NCBI GenBank assembly: GCA_965248635.1
Contig: OZ252114.1
Location: 2,790,001-2,854,000, forward strand
DNA: 64,000 bases
Direction of reading: 5' to 3'
Source: CBDAPI01 sp965248635
Lineage (GTDB): Bacteria; Acidobacteriota; UBA6911; RPQK01; CBDAPI01
The number at the start of each line of letters is the position of its first letter. Position 1 is the first letter of the stretch. The notes beneath the pieces were generated by a model. The model searched no databases, was not told the DNA's origin, and saw only the letters and a program-made list of their open reading frames with translations. The translations under genes and the position numbers were made by a program. Below, piece after piece: positions 34,967 to 44,101 of this stretch.

Positions 34967-35020
34967 CTAAGTAGCTACTACTCTTCAGTTCAATTCCATT
35001 GAACAGCGGAGGACCTAGTG

Positions 35021-35614
35021 ATGGGGATAAGTGCCCAACAAGTCAAAGAACTGCGTGAGAAGACCGGCGCAGGAATGATGGACTGCAAGCAAGCTCTCGT
35101 AGAGGCAGACGGCGACATGGATAAGGCCGTTCGGGTTCTGCGGGAGAAAGGAATTGCTGCCGCTGCAAAGAAGGCGACCAGAACTGCACGGGAAGGACTG
35201 GTGGGTGAGTATATTCACGCGGGAGGCAAGCTGGGAGTCCTGGTTGAAGTGAACTGTGAAACCGACTTTGTGGCTCGCACATCCGACTTCCAGAGGCTGG
35301 TCCGGGACATCGCCATGCACATTGCCGCCTCCAATCCCACCCACGTGCGCTCGACTGAGGTTCCGGAAGAGGAAATCGCTGGGGAAAGCGAAATCTACCG
35401 AAGCCAGGCTCAAAAGGCAGGAAAACCGGATCACATCGCAGACAAAATTGTTGAAGGACGGTTGAAGAAATACTATTCTGAAGTCTGCCTGTATGATCAG
35501 GCTTTTGTAAAAGATCCAGACGTTACGGTCGAAGAGCTGGTTGGGTCGATGGTCGCGAAGCTTGGCGAAAACATCCTGGTGCGCCGCTTTGCCCGCTTCA
35601 AGATAGGAGAGTAG
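35021..35614 (+). CDS. tsf: Elongation factor Ts (short form)
   Basis: EF-Ts exchanges GDP on EF-Tu. The 197-residue protein has MGISAQQVKELREKTGAGMMDCKQAL, the TDFVART signature (LVEVNCETDFVARTSDF) and ends ILVRRFARFKIGE. It is the short form lacking the second core subdomain of the E. coli protein. GGAGG at 35008-35012 favours the ATG at 35021 over the GTG at 35018. It is separated from rpsB by the inserted element. Confidence 0.98.
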   Translation: MGISAQQVKELREKTGAGMMDCKQALVEADGDMDKAVRVLREKGIAAAAKKATRTAREGLVGEYIHAGGKLGVLVEVNCETDFVARTSDFQRLVRDIAMHIAASNPTHVRSTEVPEEEIAGESEIYRSQAQKAGKPDHIADKIVEGRLKKYYSEVCLYDQAFVKDPDVTVEELVGSMVAKLGENILVRRFARFKIGE

Positions 35615-35663
35615 TCTCCGGGCCCATCAACCCGGGCGGCGCCTCTTCGGGGACTCCACAGAT

Positions 35664-36431
35664 ATGGCAGCCGACGCGGTCAAAGAGAAAGAAGCTCAAC
35701 GGCCCCGTCCTGCCTTTGCCAAGCCCAAGTTCAAACGCGTCCTCATGAAACTGAGTGGTGAGGCACTCATCGGGTCCCAGACCTTTGGTGTCGACCCTGC
35801 CATGATGGAGGACCTCGCCCGGGAGATCCAGGAGGTCCATCAGCTCGGTGTGGAGATCGCCATTGTAGTCGGTGGTGGCAACATCATCCGGGGTGTGAAC
35901 GTCAGTCGGGCCGGGTTCGACCGGGCCACCGGTGATTACATGGGGATGCTGGCCACCGTCATTAACGCCCTGGCCCTTCAAAACGCACTCGAGAAAGCGG
36001 GCACCTTTACCCGGGTTCTGAGCGCAATTCACATGGCTGAAGTGGCAGAGCCTTTCATCCGGCGGCGAGCCATCCGCCATCTGGAAAAACGCCGGATCGT
36101 GATTCTGGCTGCCGGTACAGGGAACCCCTATTTTTCTACGGACAGCGCTGCTGCCCTCCGTGCCATGGAAATCAAGGCGGACATCATTCTTAAAGGCACC
36201 AAAGTGGACGGTGTCTACGACTCGGACCCGAATCTGAACTCAGATGCGCGTTTTCGGGAAAGAGTGAGCTACGACGAAGTCCTGAATCAGAAGCTCGCCA
36301 TTATGGATGCCGCGGCCATTTCGCTGTGCCGGGACAACCATCTGCCCATCATCGTCTTCAACCTGAGAAAAGCCGGGAGCATCAAGGATGTTGTTCTCGG
36401 GAAACAGGTGGGATCGCTGATCACCGACTAG
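35664..36431 (+). CDS. pyrH: Uridylate kinase
   Basis: PyrH phosphorylates UMP to UDP and belongs to the amino-acid kinase fold. The 255-residue protein has VLMKLSGEALIGSQTFGVD, VVGGGNIIRGVN and GTGNPYFSTDSAAALRA, all canonical. An N-terminal extension of about 20 residues (KEKEAQRPRPAFAKPKFK) is longer than typical. The TAG stop is part of the CTAGTGCACTAG palindrome at the edge of the next element. Confidence 0.98.
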   Translation: MAADAVKEKEAQRPRPAFAKPKFKRVLMKLSGEALIGSQTFGVDPAMMEDLAREIQEVHQLGVEIAIVVGGGNIIRGVNVSRAGFDRATGDYMGMLATVINALALQNALEKAGTFTRVLSAIHMAEVAEPFIRRRAIRHLEKRRIVILAAGTGNPYFSTDSAAALRAMEIKADIILKGTKVDGVYDSDPNLNSDARFRERVSYDEVLNQKLAIMDAAAISLCRDNHLPIIVFNLRKAGSIKDVVLGKQVGSLITD

Positions 36432-36577
36432 TGCACTAGTGGATGTGCGAGCCATTCGGGCACGAGGTCAAGGCGCGCGGATGAGGTATAGCCAGGACTA
36501 TGGCGAGGAGGCGCAACGCAGAGATCGGGGTCGAGGGCCGCTCAGGCACTAGCGATTCAGGCGTTACAGTCCACTAG
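36428..36577 (-). repeat. MITE-like element, family 1, copy B (one end deleted)
   Basis: Reverse complement matches 55252-55395 closely. One terminus (CTAGTGGACTGTAA) is intact at 36564-36577. The other lacks about 25 bp, apparently by recombination between two ccacta repeats, and joins CTAGTGCACTAG at the pyrH stop. Core hairpin is present with one mismatch (CATAG/CTATA). Confidence 0.82.
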
Positions 36578-36595
36578 CATGGTTTACCAAGGACT

Positions 36596-37153
36596 ATGAT
36601 TTCGGCACTGCTGGCAGAGACCCGGGGACGTATGGACAAGACGCTTGGCGATCTGTCCCGCAGTCTATCCACGATTCGAACGGGACGCGCCTCAGTCCAT
36701 TTTCTCGATCACGTGATGGTCAATTACTACGGGACACAGACTCCCATCAACCAGCTGTCCACCCTGCACGTTCCCGAGCCCAGTCTCATTACGGTTCAGC
36801 CCTGGGACATTTCTCAGATCGGCGAAATCGAGAAGGCCATCCTGGCTTCGGATCTGGGGGTTAATCCGTCCAACGACGGTAGATTGATCAGGCTCCCGAT
36901 CCCTCCCCTGACCCAGGAGAGACGGCAGGAACTGGCCCGACACGTCGGCAAGATCGCGGAAGAGCACCGGACTGCGCTGCGAAACGTCAGGCGCGACTCG
37001 AACGATGCGCTCAAGAAGGCTTTGAAGGAAAAAGAGATTTCGGAAGATGAGGAATACCGAAGCCTTGGAGAAGTACAGAGGGTGACCAACGAGTTTGTCG
37101 GCAGGGTCGATGAGCTGGCCTCTCAGAAAGAGAAGGAGATCCTGGAGGTCTGA
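36596..37153 (+). CDS. frr: Ribosome recycling factor
   Basis: RRF splits post-termination ribosomes with EF-G. The 185-residue protein shows the three-helix-bundle sequence: MDKTLGDLSRSLSTIRTGRAS, YYGTQTPINQLSTLHVPEP, then GRLIRLPIPPLTQERRQELAR. An aagga ribosome binding site precedes the ATG. The pyrH-frr order is standard, here interrupted by an inserted repeat element. Confidence 0.98.
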   Translation: MISALLAETRGRMDKTLGDLSRSLSTIRTGRASVHFLDHVMVNYYGTQTPINQLSTLHVPEPSLITVQPWDISQIGEIEKAILASDLGVNPSNDGRLIRLPIPPLTQERRQELARHVGKIAEEHRTALRNVRRDSNDALKKALKEKEISEDEEYRSLGEVQRVTNEFVGRVDELASQKEKEILEV

Positions 37154-37190
37154 CGCGGTACAAAGCTGAAACTTTGGCCTTTTCCCTGTC

Positions 37191-37211
37191 GTCTCCTAAG
37201 AGGGGACATTT
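37191..37211 (+). terminator. Weak hairpin terminator after frr
   Basis: GTCTCCT-AAG-AGGGGAC forms a 7-bp stem with one G-T pair, followed by atttt. The T-run is short, and lepB starts 13 bp later, so termination may be partial. Confidence 0.3.
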
Positions 37212-37223
37212 TCACGAGTAGCG

Positions 37224-37814
37224 ATGACAGATCCAGAATACCGCTTCAAAGACGAGACAGATGATTCAGAGAGAATCTCCGGCCACCACGGCATGGGTTC
37301 CTCTCTGGCTGAGCTGAAGAGCTGGACTCGGGACATCTTTTTTGCAGCGCTGACAGCCATTCTGATCGTTGTGTTCGTGGTCCAGCCGGTGAGGGTTGAA
37401 GGGACCAGCATGCAGCCGAATCTCGCCGACCAGGAAAGGATATTTGTCAACAAGTTCGTCTACCATCTGAGCGACATTCGGCGGGGAGATGTAGTCGTCT
37501 TCTGGTACCCAAAGGACCGCTCGAAGTCTTTCATCAAGCGAGTTATCGGGCTGCCCGGAGAAATTGTGGAGGTTCGCCTGGGCATCGTTTCTGTCGACGG
37601 CAAGCCGCTCCAGGAGCACTACCTCCTTGCGGAATATGTCGACTACTACTCTTATCCTCCTGTGAAGGTTGGCTGGGACAGTTATTTCGTGATGGGGGAC
37701 CATCGAAACTCGAGCAATGACAGCCGGCACTGGGGTTGTGTCCCGGCAAGCTCGATCTTCGGTAAGGCAATCTTCCGTTACTGGCCCGTCTCCAAAATGG
37801 GCCTGGTTGATTAG
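37224..37814 (+). CDS. lepB: Signal peptidase I
   Basis: This membrane serine protease cleaves Sec and Tat signal peptides. The 196-residue protein has one N-terminal membrane helix (IFFAALTAILIVVFVVQPV), the catalytic Ser in VEGTSMQPNL, the catalytic Lys in SFIKRVIGLPGE and the box E motif (FVMGDHRNSSNDSRHWG). A single helix and short length fit the Gram-positive-like or compact type. Confidence 0.96.
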   Translation: MTDPEYRFKDETDDSERISGHHGMGSSLAELKSWTRDIFFAALTAILIVVFVVQPVRVEGTSMQPNLADQERIFVNKFVYHLSDIRRGDVVVFWYPKDRSKSFIKRVIGLPGEIVEVRLGIVSVDGKPLQEHYLLAEYVDYYSYPPVKVGWDSYFVMGDHRNSSNDSRHWGCVPASSIFGKAIFRYWPVSKMGLVD

Positions 37815-37908
37815 CCGAGTCATTTCCAGTTTGAAATCATGCGTCTCTTCGGGCTAATTTAGTACCTCATTGGTACCTCACTTATGGAAGGGAGCACCCC
37901 GTACCGGT

Positions 37909-38997
37909 TTGAATAGAACAGCAGTCCTTTACCTCGAAGACGGCACGCATTTCGATGGAGTTTCTTTTGGAGCTGTCCCTGACTCTCTGGGCGAGGTCGT
38001 CTTCAATACCTCAATGACCGGCTACCAGGAAATCCTCACCGATCCCTCCTATGCTGGGCAGATCGTCGTCATGACACAGCCCGAGATTGGGAATTACGGT
38101 ACCAACGACGAAGACAGCGAATCCCGGCGGCCCTTTGTCGAGGGATTCGTGGTCAGAGAGTGCAGCCGGGTGTTCAGCAACTGGAGAGGGAGATCGACAC
38201 TTGACTCCTATTTGCGCAAACACTCCATCTCCGGTATTTCTGAGATTGACACGCGCTCGCTTGTGAAACACATCCGGACTCGGGGAGCCATGCGGGGGAT
38301 CATCTCAACGGAAGGTCTTTCGCACCAGAGTCTGGAGCAAAAGGTCCTGAACCACCCTCCCATGAGCGGGAGTGATCATGTCCGTCACGTCACCGCTGAC
38401 AATCGCTACGAGCACAAGGCCTCGGCGAGCCGCTTTCGGGTGGTTGCCTACGATTTCGGTATCAAGACGAACATCCTGAGATGTCTCTCCCGGCGAGGCT
38501 GCGACGTCGTGATTGTCCCAGCGCAGACTTCCGCCCAGGAAGTCCTGTCACTGGATCCCGATGGGATCTTCCTGTCCAACGGACCGGGAGACCCGGAACC
38601 GCTCGAATACATCGTCCGGGAGATCAGGCAGTTTGTGGCGCGCAAGCCTGTCTTCGGGATCTGCCTTGGCCACCAGTTGCTGGGGCTGGCTTTTGGAGGT
38701 GAGACTTTCAAACTCAAGTTCGGGCATCGGGGTGGTAACCAGCCGGTGTTGAACGAGGAGACGGGCCGAGTCGAGATCACCTGTCAGAACCATGGTTTCG
38801 CTGTGGATCCGGACTCCCTCGATGCCAGACAGATTGAATGTACCCACTTCAACTTGAACGACCAGACCCTGGAAGGCCTGCGCCATCGCTATCTACCGGT
38901 TTTCTCTGTCCAGTACCATCCGGAAGCCTCTCCGGGACCCAGGGATTCGCTCTATCTGTTCGACCATTTCATTGAGCTGATGGAGCAGACATCTTGA
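37909..38997 (+). CDS. carA: Carbamoyl-phosphate synthase small subunit
   Basis: CarA is the glutaminase that feeds ammonia to CarB for arginine and pyrimidine synthesis. The 362-residue product has the N-terminal domain (AVLYLEDGTHFDGVSFGA, FNTSMTGYQEILTDPSY) and a class I amidotransferase domain with Cys in FGICLGHQLLGLA and His/Glu in QYHPEASPGP. The TTG at 37909 fits the family N-terminus; a TTG at 37870 would add 13 residues. Two direct copies of taccTCA precede it. CarB follows 33 bp later. Confidence 0.96.
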   Translation: MNRTAVLYLEDGTHFDGVSFGAVPDSLGEVVFNTSMTGYQEILTDPSYAGQIVVMTQPEIGNYGTNDEDSESRRPFVEGFVVRECSRVFSNWRGRSTLDSYLRKHSISGISEIDTRSLVKHIRTRGAMRGIISTEGLSHQSLEQKVLNHPPMSGSDHVRHVTADNRYEHKASASRFRVVAYDFGIKTNILRCLSRRGCDVVIVPAQTSAQEVLSLDPDGIFLSNGPGDPEPLEYIVREIRQFVARKPVFGICLGHQLLGLAFGGETFKLKFGHRGGNQPVLNEETGRVEITCQNHGFAVDPDSLDARQIECTHFNLNDQTLEGLRHRYLPVFSVQYHPEASPGPRDSLYLFDHFIELMEQTS

Positions 38998-39030
38998 AGA
39001 AGACTGAAATCCTTTTTGCTCTGAGAACCC

Positions 39031-42000
39031 ATGCCCCGACGGACTGACCTCAAACGAATTCTGATCATCGGATCCGGGCCCATCGTGATCGGCCAGGCCT
39101 GCGAGTTCGACTATTCGGGCACCCAGGCCTGCAAAGCTCTGGTGGCAGACGGCTTCGAAGTGGTTCTTGTGAATTCGAACCCGGCCACCATCATGACCGA
39201 TCCGGAAACGGCTACGCGCACCTACATCGAACCTCTCACGCTGGAGTTCGTAGCCGAGATCATCAAGCGCGAGCGGCCGGATGCTCTCCTTCCTACCGTG
39301 GGTGGGCAAACCGGATTGAACTTGTCCGTCGAGCTTTCGGAGAGCGATGTGCTGAGTCGCTTCGGGGTGGAACTCATCGGCGCCAAGCTGGAATCCATCA
39401 AGGTGGCTGAGGATCGGAGGCTTTTTCGCGCGGCCATGGAGCAGATCGGTCTGGAGGTTCCCAGGTCGGGCTTCGCCAACAGCCGCAAGGAAGCCCAGGC
39501 CCTGCTCCAGGAAATCGGTTTGCCGGCAGTGATCCGGCCTTCCTACACGCTAGGCGGAACAGGTGGAGGAATAGCTTTCAATCTGGAGGAGTTTCGTGAG
39601 GTGGTCGACCGGGGTCTCCAGCTTTCTCCCATCCATGAGTTGCTGATCGAGGAATCGATCCTGGGCTGGAAGGAATTCGAGCTCGAGGTCATGCGCGACT
39701 TGAATGACAATGTCGTGATCGTCTGCTCGATAGAAAACTTCGACGCGATGGGAGTCCACACCGGCGACTCCATCACCGTGGCTCCCGCCCAGACCCTCAC
39801 TGATCGCGAGTACCAGAACCTGAGAGATATGGCCAAGAAGATCATTCGAAAGGTGGGCGTCGAGACGGGAGGGTCCAATATCCAGTTCGCGGTCAATCCG
39901 GAGGATGGCAGGGTTGCCATTATTGAGATGAATCCTCGAGTCAGTCGGAGTTCGGCGCTGGCCTCGAAGGCTACGGGCTTTCCGATCGCCAAGATTGCAG
40001 CCAAACTGGCCGTGGGATACTTGTTGAACGAAATCCACAATGACATCACCCTGAAGACGCCGGCCAGCTTCGAGCCGACCCTTGACTACGTGGTGGTCAA
40101 GATTCCCAGATGGAATTTTGAAAAGTTCCCAGAAACTCCGCAGCTTCTGGGGACGCAGATGAAATCGGTCGGTGAGGTGATGTCGATCGGGAGGACCTTC
40201 AAAGAAGCTCTCTCTAAAGGAATTCGATCGCTGGAGACGGACAGGACGCTAGCCTCGGAGCCGGTTGATCCCAGCCGGATCCGCGAGAATCTGATTCAAC
40301 CAACTCCTTCGCGGCTGGCCTACATCCGCCTGGCTTTCCTGGAGGGATTCGATTCGGAGGAGATCTATCGGCTCACCGGAATCGACCCCTGGTTTCTGGA
40401 CAGCTTTCAGCAAATTGTGGCGCTGGAAAGCGAGCTGGAGAACAAGAAACTCGACGAGTTGTCTGATGAAGCGTTGATCCAGGCCAAGCAGTACGGTCTA
40501 TCTGACCAGAGGCTGGCAGAGATTCTGATCGGAGACGGAGAAGGGGAGCTGACAGACGAAGAGGTCAGAGCCCGGCGCCTGGCGCGGGGTATCACTCCGG
40601 TCTTCAAGCGCGTCGACACCTGTGCAGCCGAGTTTGAGTCCTTCACTCCCTATCTGTACTCGACCTACGAACAAGAGGACGAGGCCGACCCGACCCGGGA
40701 TCGTAAGATCGTCATCCTGGGAAGCGGCCCAAACCGGATTGGACAGGGCATCGAGTTTGACTACTGCTGCTGCCACGCGGCTTTCGCGCTCAAGGAAGCC
40801 GGCTTCGAGACCATCATGGTCAACTGCAACCCGGAGACGGTTTCGACCGACTATGACACTTCTGACCGTCTCTATTTTGAGCCGCTGACCTTTGAAGACG
40901 TGATGGCGGTTGTAGAGGTGGAGAAGCCGGAAGGCGTCATTGTCCAGTTTGGGGGACAGACACCACTGAAACTGGCGCTCAAGCTGTTCCGGGCCGGCGT
41001 ACCGATTATTGGAACTTCTCCAGAGTCGATCGACCTGGCTGAGGACCGCAAGAGATTTGGAAGACACCTGCAGGAACTCTCCATCCGACAGCCTGAGAAC
41101 GGAACTGCAGTTTCGGTGAAAGAAGCCGCTGAGATTGCCAGCCGGATTGGCTATCCGGTCCTGGTGCGGCCGTCCTATGTCCTCGGGGGGCGCGCCATGG
41201 CCATTGTCTACGACTATGATTCCCTGGAGAAATATGTGGAGAAGGCAGCCCGGGCTGTCCCGGGTCGCCCCCTGCTGATCGACCGTTTTCTGGAGGATGC
41301 ACAGGAATTTGATGTGGATGCCCTGTGTGATGGGGAGCAGGTCGTGATCGGTGGGATTATGGAGCACATAGAGGAGGCTGGAATCCACTCCGGAGACAGC
41401 ACCTCGGTCCTGCCACCCTTTGCGATTGACGCTGAACACCTGGAGGAAATGCGCCGAATCACCCGAGAGCTGGCTTTGGCCCTGGGTGTCGTGGGGCTGA
41501 TGAACGTTCAGTTCGCGGTGGCAGGTAACCACGTCTACGTGCTGGAAGTGAACCCGCGGGCAAGCCGAACGGTACCTTTTGTGAGCAAAGCGACGGGGGT
41601 CCCACTGGCCAAGATTGCAGCTGGGTTGATGATTGGCCATCGTCTCAAGGACCTGGGATTCTCAGATGATCTGGAAGTGAAGCACTGTTTTATCAAGGCT
41701 CCCGTCTTTCCATTCGACAAATTCCCGGGCGTGGATACGATCCTGGGACCGGAAATGCGCTCCACCGGGGAGGTCATGGGCGTGGCGGAGTCTTTTGGTG
41801 ACGCTTATGCCAAGGCTCAGCTCAGTGCCGGCGTCACTCTTCCCAAGGGAGGTGTCGCCTTCATCAGTGTCAATGATAGGGACAAACGCTCCATATCCAG
41901 CCTGGCGAAGGAATTTCGGGAGCTTGGATTCGACCTGGTGGCCACCAGAGGCACGGCTGAGAGATTACGAGGCGACGGCCAGGATGTCGATTCAGTCTAC

Positions 42001-42258
42001 AAGGTGAATGAAGGCCGTCCCAACATTGTCGATCTGATCCGCAGTGAGAGAGTGGATCTGGTGGTGAACACGCCCCTCGGAAAAGAGTCCTTCTTCGACG
42101 AAAAAGCAATTCGTCGGGCCTGCATCCAGTACGGAACTCCCTGTATCACGACGCTCTCCGCAGCCGCAGCAGCAGTTCGGGCAATCCAGGCGCTGCAACG
42201 AGAACAGGTTCAGGTACTCAGCATGCAGGAGTACCACGCCACCGAGCCGGCGTTCTAA
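39031..42258 (+). CDS. carB: Carbamoyl-phosphate synthase large subunit
   Basis: The 1075-residue enzyme has two homologous ATP-grasp halves. The first starts LKRILIIGSGPIVIGQACEFDYSG and the second RKIVILGSGPNRIGQGIEFDYCC. Each half has PSYTLGGTGGG- or PSYVLGGRAM-type loops. A C-terminal MGS-like allosteric domain (KGGVAFISVNDRDKRSI, VATRGTAERLR) follows. Length is normal and there is no sign of damage. Confidence 0.98.
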   Translation: MPRRTDLKRILIIGSGPIVIGQACEFDYSGTQACKALVADGFEVVLVNSNPATIMTDPETATRTYIEPLTLEFVAEIIKRERPDALLPTVGGQTGLNLSVELSESDVLSRFGVELIGAKLESIKVAEDRRLFRAAMEQIGLEVPRSGFANSRKEAQALLQEIGLPAVIRPSYTLGGTGGGIAFNLEEFREVVDRGLQLSPIHELLIEESILGWKEFELEVMRDLNDNVVIVCSIENFDAMGVHTGDSITVAPAQTLTDREYQNLRDMAKKIIRKVGVETGGSNIQFAVNPEDGRVAIIEMNPRVSRSSALASKATGFPIAKIAAKLAVGYLLNEIHNDITLKTPASFEPTLDYVVVKIPRWNFEKFPETPQLLGTQMKSVGEVMSIGRTFKEALSKGIRSLETDRTLASEPVDPSRIRENLIQPTPSRLAYIRLAFLEGFDSEEIYRLTGIDPWFLDSFQQIVALESELENKKLDELSDEALIQAKQYGLSDQRLAEILIGDGEGELTDEEVRARRLARGITPVFKRVDTCAAEFESFTPYLYSTYEQEDEADPTRDRKIVILGSGPNRIGQGIEFDYCCCHAAFALKEAGFETIMVNCNPETVSTDYDTSDRLYFEPLTFEDVMAVVEVEKPEGVIVQFGGQTPLKLALKLFRAGVPIIGTSPESIDLAEDRKRFGRHLQELSIRQPENGTAVSVKEAAEIASRIGYPVLVRPSYVLGGRAMAIVYDYDSLEKYVEKAARAVPGRPLLIDRFLEDAQEFDVDALCDGEQVVIGGIMEHIEEAGIHSGDSTSVLPPFAIDAEHLEEMRRITRELALALGVVGLMNVQFAVAGNHVYVLEVNPRASRTVPFVSKATGVPLAKIAAGLMIGHRLKDLGFSDDLEVKHCFIKAPVFPFDKFPGVDTILGPEMRSTGEVMGVAESFGDAYAKAQLSAGVTLPKGGVAFISVNDRDKRSISSLAKEFRELGFDLVATRGTAERLRGDGQDVDSVYKVNEGRPNIVDLIRSERVDLVVNTPLGKESFFDEKAIRRACIQYGTPCITTLSAAAAAVRAIQALQREQVQVLSMQEYHATEPAF

Positions 42259-42320
42259 GTTCAACGTTCAACGTTCCAAGTTCCACGTTCCAAGTTCGTG
42301 GAACGTGAAACGTGAAACCT
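42258..42320. repeat. GTTCCACG-type simple repeats with hairpin after carB
   Basis: Degenerate units (gttcaacgttcaacgttcc) precede an inverted repeat CACGTTCCA-N6-TGGAACGTG just after the carB stop. There is no T-run, so it is not a classic terminator. Confidence 0.6.
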
Positions 42321-42326
42321 GGAACT

Positions 42327-42444
42327 AGCTGGCGTTGTTGCGCTCGCTCGCCATATAGCTTGATATGACTCGCTCCCGACGCCTAGCCAGCGACGACGAT
42401 TGACGCGCTGACCCTGGCTCAGAACTTATGGCGAGCTGCAATAG
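42327..42444. repeat. Diverged MITE-like element, target of the IS insertion
   Basis: Starts ctagctggcg and contains the core CTCGC-CATAT-N6-ATATG-ACTCGCTCC, which matches the family 1 core with a changed but still paired hairpin. Its right end is interrupted by the IS at ATAG (42441-42444). About 40 bp near that end resemble 8463-8500. Confidence 0.5.
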
Positions 42445-42643
42445 CCCGGATTATGCAAGAACCGTAGTCCGGTGTTGAAAAACGACTCGAGAAGTGGCCC
42501 AACTCGGAAGCGGGCAGGTGTGACAGGCGGATTTGCGAAGAATATGGGTTGGCGAGGCGTTTGAGTGGTTTGGGGAGTGAATTTCAGACAGATCTGGGCC
42601 TGGATGAGTGTCGGAAGCGGTTTTCCGGGGGAGCTGGGAAAAG

Positions 42644-43981
42644 CTAACTGGAGTTCAGGCGACTCAAGACGAGGTGGAAGAGGGGTTGTTCGGGGAAGGC
42701 TGAGGAAAGATGGACCCAGATGCGTCGAGTGGTTTGTCGGATCCGGGCCCCAATCTTGAGGACCCGACGACGTAAGGTTTCGATTTCGAGCTTGTGCCAG
42801 GGGGTTCCGTGCAGATAGTCGCGCAGGCGCACGAACATCTGGTAAGCCAGTGCATGCAGGAGGAGTCGAAACTGATTGGCCAGGAATCGATGACAGCTGA
42901 GTCGGTCCATGCTCAGATGATTCTTGAAGGCCTTGATGAAGTTCTCGGTCTGCCCTCGGTTTGTGTAGTGGTCATAAAGTGATTGGGAGCAGAGATCGTC
43001 CCGGTTGGTGACTACAAAGCGACGGTTGATCCCACGCTGATCGACCTCCACTTTGACAATGACGCGACGGGATCGATCCCAGCTGTGGGCTCGATAAAGA
43101 AACTCGTCAAACTGACGCTGTTTTTCCTCCAGCTCAACGAACCTCAGCCGAGTCGAATCCAGCAGCGGCTCGACCACTCGCTGCAGGCGAGGGTTTCGAC
43201 TTAACCCAATGACATATTGGAGTTTATTCTCTTCACCTTCACAGAACTCGTAGAGCCGAGGCGTGGCAAAGCCGCTGTCGGCCCGAATCTCAATCTCGAC
43301 ATCCGTCCCCACTCCTTGTCGGATGGCCTCCACGACGCGCTTCAAAACGGGCACGATGTGAGAGGCAGCCCCCTTGTTGCCAGGTCTCAACATGGCACAC
43401 ACCAGGTCTCCCGTGGCGGCATCGAAGATCAGCAAAGGATGCAGAATGTGGTTTCGGTAATACCCGTGGTAGAAGGAGAACTCCTGTTGGCCGTGAGTGT
43501 GGTCATCGGTACTGTCCAGATCCAGGATGATCTTGCTGGGGCGTCTCTTCTTCAGGGAGCGCACATAACGGCCTAGCAGCCACCGGCTCAGACGCATCAG
43601 ATCCTTCTTGGTGACGGAGTTCTCCAAACGGGAGAAAGTCGGCTGGGTGGCCAAGTCGGGATCGCTCTCGGGCAACTGATCACAGACTGTCTTGAGCATC
43701 GGATCCGAGCGCAGCGTATCGGCGTCGTTACAGTCTTCGTAGCCGGCCACGATCTGCAAGACTCGTTGTCGGATCAACTTCAACAGGTCATGACGAATGT
43801 AGCGTTGGTCTCGACTTTCCGAAATACAGGAACTGAAGCCCTCGCACAATCGATGTTGACGATCCAGCGATCCAAACAACAACCATCCTGCGTCGGAAGT
43901 GAGGCTCCCCCCATCAAAACGAGCCGTGATGTTTCTGTGGCTATGAAATGGCAGGGTATTCTGGCAGACTGTTTTTGACAT
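42644..43981 (-). CDS. IS1380-family DDE transposase
   Basis: The 445-residue protein begins MSKTVCQNTLPFHSH and has ITARFDGGSLTSDAGWLLF, RQRVLQIVAGYEDCNDADTLRSDP, the catalytic-region Asp in IILDLDSTDDHTHGQQEFSFYHGYY and RADSGFATPRLYEF, all typical of IS1380 transposases. The frame is full length without internal stops, so the copy may be active. Its Shine-Dalgarno AGGAG (43990-43994) lies in a hairpin. Confidence 0.95.
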   Translation of the reverse strand: MSKTVCQNTLPFHSHRNITARFDGGSLTSDAGWLLFGSLDRQHRLCEGFSSCISESRDQRYIRHDLLKLIRQRVLQIVAGYEDCNDADTLRSDPMLKTVCDQLPESDPDLATQPTFSRLENSVTKKDLMRLSRWLLGRYVRSLKKRRPSKIILDLDSTDDHTHGQQEFSFYHGYYRNHILHPLLIFDAATGDLVCAMLRPGNKGAASHIVPVLKRVVEAIRQGVGTDVEIEIRADSGFATPRLYEFCEGEENKLQYVIGLSRNPRLQRVVEPLLDSTRLRFVELEEKQRQFDEFLYRAHSWDRSRRVIVKVEVDQRGINRRFVVTNRDDLCSQSLYDHYTNRGQTENFIKAFKNHLSMDRLSCHRFLANQFRLLLHALAYQMFVRLRDYLHGTPWHKLEIETLRRRVLKIGARIRQTTRRIWVHLSSAFPEQPLFHLVLSRLNSS

Positions 43982-43982
43982 T

Positions 43983-44043
43983 GCCGTAGCTCCTGTTTAG
44001 GGTCTTTGTTTCTCTAAACCCTTTTATATCAGAGAGCTACGGC
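43983..44043 (-). promoter_or_regulatory. Hairpin masking the transposase ribosome binding site
   Basis: Perfect 10-bp inverted arms GCCGTAGCTC (43983-43992) and GAGCTACGGC (44034-44043) flank the transposase start. In an mRNA reading in from outside the IS, the arms pair and cover part of AGGAG. A transcript starting between the arms would lack the distal arm and be translatable. On the plus strand the same hairpin plus TTTTTT (44045-44050) could act as a terminator. Confidence 0.6.
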
Positions 44044-44101
44044 CTTTTTTCTGGGCCCAAATCTCACTTGAATTTAGATCTCCTGCATAATCCGGGATAG
44101 A

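Larger units (their letters stand above)
42445..44096 (-). mobile_element. IS1380-family insertion sequence, complete
   Basis: The element is 1652 bp, with terminal inverted repeats beginning CCCGGATTATGCA (42445-42457; complement at 44084-44096). It is flanked by a 4-bp direct duplication ATAG (42441-42444 and 44097-44100). It encodes one apparently intact transposase on the minus strand. Size, ends and duplication length fit IS1380. It lies between the carB 3' region and a glmU-type gene, four bases past the duplication from the glmU stop, and disrupts no gene. Confidence 0.92.

Noticed and set aside
40498..41640. 380-codon minus-strand frame inside carB
   Set aside because: carB is intact and canonical on the plus strand; the antisense frame is a GC-bias shadow with no domain features.
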